A DNA stretch of 64,000 bases from Sphingomonas sp. LY54. GTDB lineage: Bacteria > Pseudomonadota > Alphaproteobacteria > Sphingomonadales > Sphingomonadaceae. The position numbers and the translations under genes are program-made. Numbering within the stretch: the first letter of the stretch is position 1; each line of letters opens with the position of its first letter. Below the pieces are notes generated by a model, which made no database searches, was not told the origin of the DNA, and worked only from the letters and a program-made list of their open reading frames with translations. The stretch is from NCBI RefSeq assembly GCF_035594035.1, contig NZ_CP141588.1, forward strand, positions 2,758,501 through 2,822,500. Direction: 5' to 3'. This document shows positions 61,820-64,000 of this stretch, one piece after another.

Positions 61820-62249
61820 AGCGTCACCCGCTAGTTCGGTCCTGCGGCAGGAACGCCCCACAGCGACGATTTGTATTCAAACTATGATGGTTACACTATG
61901 GACCACGCCGTCAAAGTCAACACGCGTCCCGATATAAGACAAGGCATGGATCAGGACGGGATTCTTCAGTCTAGGGCAAGTCGCCTCACAGACAACGGGC
62001 TCACTTCGCGGGCGGAAGTCACTTCGGGTGAGGGCCCCAAGATCGGGTCCGATCCGCCACGCCCACAGCGATAGCTTAGTCGAGGGGACCCCGAGCCACC
62101 TGCCGCTGTGGAATCCGGCGCTCCTGCCTGGGCGCCGGTGCCGCGACAGGCCTTACGGCAGTGATTCACGCCCCGGCTCGCACGCGCGCGTGCGAGCCGG
62201 GGGGACGACGTCGTCGGGTGGCGCTCCTGCCGTTTCGGCGAGGCCCGGC
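61820..62249. other. Gene-free stretch with a long palindrome
   Basis: No supported gene. It is the divergent upstream region of the sugar-transferase gene and the downstream region of the outer-membrane barrel gene. The 32-nt palindrome at 62171-62202 is its main feature. Plus-strand open frames (e.g. from 61871) lack protein-like content or ribosome sites. Confidence 0.5.
62171..62202. repeat. Perfect 32-nt palindrome, possible terminator hairpin
   Basis: CCCCGGCTCGCACGCG is followed directly by its exact reverse complement, ending 47 bases past the barrel gene's stop (62250). The innermost CG repeats could leave a small loop. There is no T-tract in either direction, so it may act as an RNA-stabilising hairpin rather than a terminator. 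Confidence 0.6.
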
Positions 62250-63542
62250 CTAGAATGTCGCGAGAATACCCGCTCGCAGATAAGCGGCGGAAAAACCGCT
62301 GTCCGGCGGGCCTCCAGTGCGGCCCGCGACCCCAGCGCCCCCGAATACGCGGTAACGCCTAGTCAGAAAATAAGTGAGCTCGCCTGCCACGTCATATTCG
62401 GTGCGGCTCTCGCCCCCGCCGATCGGATTGAGCCTGCGCAGCCTCGCGTCTCCGACGAGCAGCAGGGCACGCGAGAGCGAGCGCTGCGCCGTCAGTTCAA
62501 GCTCGGCCGTTCGAAAACCGGCAATAACGGGGGAAGCGCTTTCGATGAAGTCGCTCCGTGCCTCTAGCCTGAAGGAAGTCGCCGGATTGGGAAGCCATAG
62601 CAGCTCCGATGAGAAGGAAATGCCGCCAGAATTTCGCGGGGGGTTGGGTTGGGACACGAAAGTGCGCCTTGAATAGCCGACCGTGGCGCTTCCCTGAAGA
62701 CGGCCAGTGATCGCAATGCCTGCGCCTCCTTCGATCCGCCAGAGATCGGAATCGCGATCGGAGTCGCGCGCTAGGTCGAAGCCGGCGCTTCGCTCTCCGA
62801 AGTCATAGTCGTATCGGCTGAACGCTCCTCGGACGAGAAGCATGACGGGCGGGCTGAGCTCGTAGCCGCCTTGGGCGCGGACGGTCACGCGCGTGAAGTC
62901 GCGCCGATCCTGGTCGATGATATCGCCCGAGCGGCCTTGAGCGTCGTGATAATCGAGTCGTCGCACGGAAAGGGCGCCTTGGAGCGCGAGCCGGTTCAGC
63001 CGGTGCGTGTAACCAAGGTCGCTGCTCAGGAAATCGAAGCGGATCGGAGAGCGCGCCTCCTTGACGTCGTTGACGTCGCGACGCTCCACGAACCGCCGGG
63101 CCACCGAGGCCGAAGCCTGGAGGTTCGATCCATCGGCCGGACCCTCGCGATATGACATGCTCGCCGACAGGCTCGTTCTGTCTTCGTGCAGCTTGCGCGC
63201 GTGAAATCTCTGGTCGATGCGCGCTTGCACCTGGAGCCTCCGGACCGGATCGGGACGGACCAGGCGGACCCCGGCCGATGCGTCGAGCCAGGCGTCGCTT
63301 TCCTTGTCGTCCTCCGTTGCCCGAATATTGTCCGTGAAGTTCCCGGCAGCTTCGAGTTCGGGGTAGAGATAGAAACTCCCGATCCGGCCGCCTATCGGCT
63401 GGTAATAGACGGAGAGGCGTTCGCGCACGTCCAGAGGGCGTTGCGCTTCCTTGAAGTCGGTTGTCGGAATATCCTGTCCCAGAGCGGGTCCGGCCCACAA
63501 CGCCCAACTTGCCGTACACATCAACGCTACATGCTTGAGCAT
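62250..63542 (-). CDS. Outer-membrane beta-barrel protein (exopolysaccharide-associated)
   Basis: 430 residues from ATG 63542 (AGGGAGGGCGG upstream). Signal peptide to about residue 22 (GPALGQ). The mature part is made of alternating amphipathic strands, with RIGSFYLYPELEAAGNFTDNI near the start, and ends in a C-terminal strand AAYLRAGILATF. It fits the outer_membrane beta-barrel (BBP2-type) proteins that accompany sphingan and related loci and may form the export pore. Its role is inferred from context. Confidence 0.8.
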   Translation of the reverse strand: MLKHVALMCTASWALWAGPALGQDIPTTDFKEAQRPLDVRERLSVYYQPIGGRIGSFYLYPELEAAGNFTDNIRATEDDKESDAWLDASAGVRLVRPDPVRRLQVQARIDQRFHARKLHEDRTSLSASMSYREGPADGSNLQASASVARRFVERRDVNDVKEARSPIRFDFLSSDLGYTHRLNRLALQGALSVRRLDYHDAQGRSGDIIDQDRRDFTRVTVRAQGGYELSPPVMLLVRGAFSRYDYDFGERSAGFDLARDSDRDSDLWRIEGGAGIAITGRLQGSATVGYSRRTFVSQPNPPRNSGGISFSSELLWLPNPATSFRLEARSDFIESASPVIAGFRTAELELTAQRSLSRALLLVGDARLRRLNPIGGGESRTEYDVAGELTYFLTRRYRVFGGAGVAGRTGGPPDSGFSAAYLRAGILATF

Positions 63543-63694
63543 GCCGCCCTCCCTGCGTACACTGCATAATCCAGGCATGGAGCCAAGTAAACGCGTCCCT
63601 TTGATTTGACCAATTTGAGTAATGTTGCGTGGGAGGGGCGCGATAATCGCTTCGCCGAGGCGTTCGTCCAACAGTCTTCACATGGAGCGGCTCA

Positions 63695-64000
63695 TTGTCG
63701 AACAATCGTGCGAGCTCGGAAGCGCCTGCCTTGGTCCCCAAGCGCATTGGCTATCGCTATCGCGCACGTGCGCGGCGTCTGTTTCTCGAGGCAAGTCTCG
63801 CTGCCCGTCGGCTGGCCCCGCGCCGGATGCGCCCGTCGGTCTTTGTCGTGGGCGCGCAGAAAGCGGGCACGACCAGCCTCCACGCCTTGCTGAGCGAGCA
63901 TCCCGCCATGCGTGCTCCGCTGGTGAAGGAAGTGCATTATTTCGATCTCGCGGCCGATCGTCCCGCGCGGTGGTATGAGGCGCACTTTCCCGCCGTGTCG
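63695..64000 (+). CDS. Sulfotransferase, N-terminal part (3' end outside window)
   Basis: 102 residues in frame to the window edge, starting at TTG 63695 with GGAG 8 bases upstream; the in-frame ATG at 63824 is an alternative. VFVVGAQKAGTTSLHALLSEHP is the 5'-phosphosulfate-binding loop of PAPS-dependent sulfotransferases, followed by KEVHYFDLAADRPARWYEAHFP, also typical. It would add sulfate to a sugar hydroxyl. Divergent from the outer-membrane barrel gene, it suggests that the polymer may be sulfated. The catalytic rest of the protein lies outside. Confidence 0.78.
   Translation, partial: MSNNRASSEAPALVPKRIGYRYRARARRLFLEASLAARRLAPRRMRPSVFVVGAQKAGTTSLHALLSEHPAMRAPLVKEVHYFDLAADRPARWYEAHFPAVS

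Overview
The window looks like a chromosomal piece of a sphingomonad (Alphaproteobacteria, Sphingomonadales). The pointers are high GC, three large TonB-dependent receptors, dense same-strand operons with ATGA-type overlaps, a merC/Fur-family/dxs neighbourhood, small helical proteins of a type I associate with sphingomonads, and an exopolysaccharide locus with a beta-helix/RTX protein. This is an inference from gene content; no rRNA is present.

Layout. 1-9.5 kb: end of a TonB receptor, a lipoprotein phosphodiesterase, small secreted and membrane proteins, a GNAT acetyltransferase, heme A synthase with cutA, a MerC-domain protein, a zur-like regulator and dxs. 9.5-18.4 kb: a GxxExxY gene with an internal deletion between inverted repeats, tlyA, an RND efflux pair, tspO, ubiK, a YbjN protein, proC, ilvE and tRNA-Gln(TTG). 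18.5-20.2 kb: a lower-GC patch next to the tRNA with a broken serine recombinase and a probably frameshifted membrane-protein gene, read here as a decayed island.

20.5-38.3 kb is a catabolic cluster: acyl-CoA ligase, SCP-x-type thiolase, three SDRs, two MFS transporters, a TetR regulator, two cupin proteins, a TonB receptor, an MDR oxidoreductase, an acyl-CoA dehydrogenase, a TauD-type dioxygenase and an ACAD10/11-type kinase. Almost every promoter in it carries a palindrome centred on GGTACC, often beside TTGACA, and I noticed none outside the cluster. I propose that the TetR protein controls a GGTACC regulon for uptake through the TonB receptor, CoA activation, oxidation, 4-phosphorylation/elimination and thiolysis of an unidentified hydroxylated carboxylic acid. 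This is the best candidate for an undescribed system.

38.5-45 kb is accessory and partly decayed: a frameshifted membrane protein, a DUF6894-type protein, a cupredoxin, a 1030-residue RTX calcium-binding protein with three repeated EF-hand-like modules, and a pseudogene of the manganese exporter mntP. A third TonB receptor follows at 45.1-48.2 kb.

48.5-64 kb is a surface-polysaccharide locus: two acyltransferase-3 proteins, a Wzy-type polymerase, two paralogous parallel beta-helix proteins (one Sec-exported, one an RTX protein for type I secretion), a TolC-family channel, an undecaprenyl-phosphate sugar transferase, an outer-membrane barrel protein and a sulfotransferase cut by the window end. 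Very small single-helix membrane proteins are interspersed; two of them look related to each other and flank the tolC-like gene.
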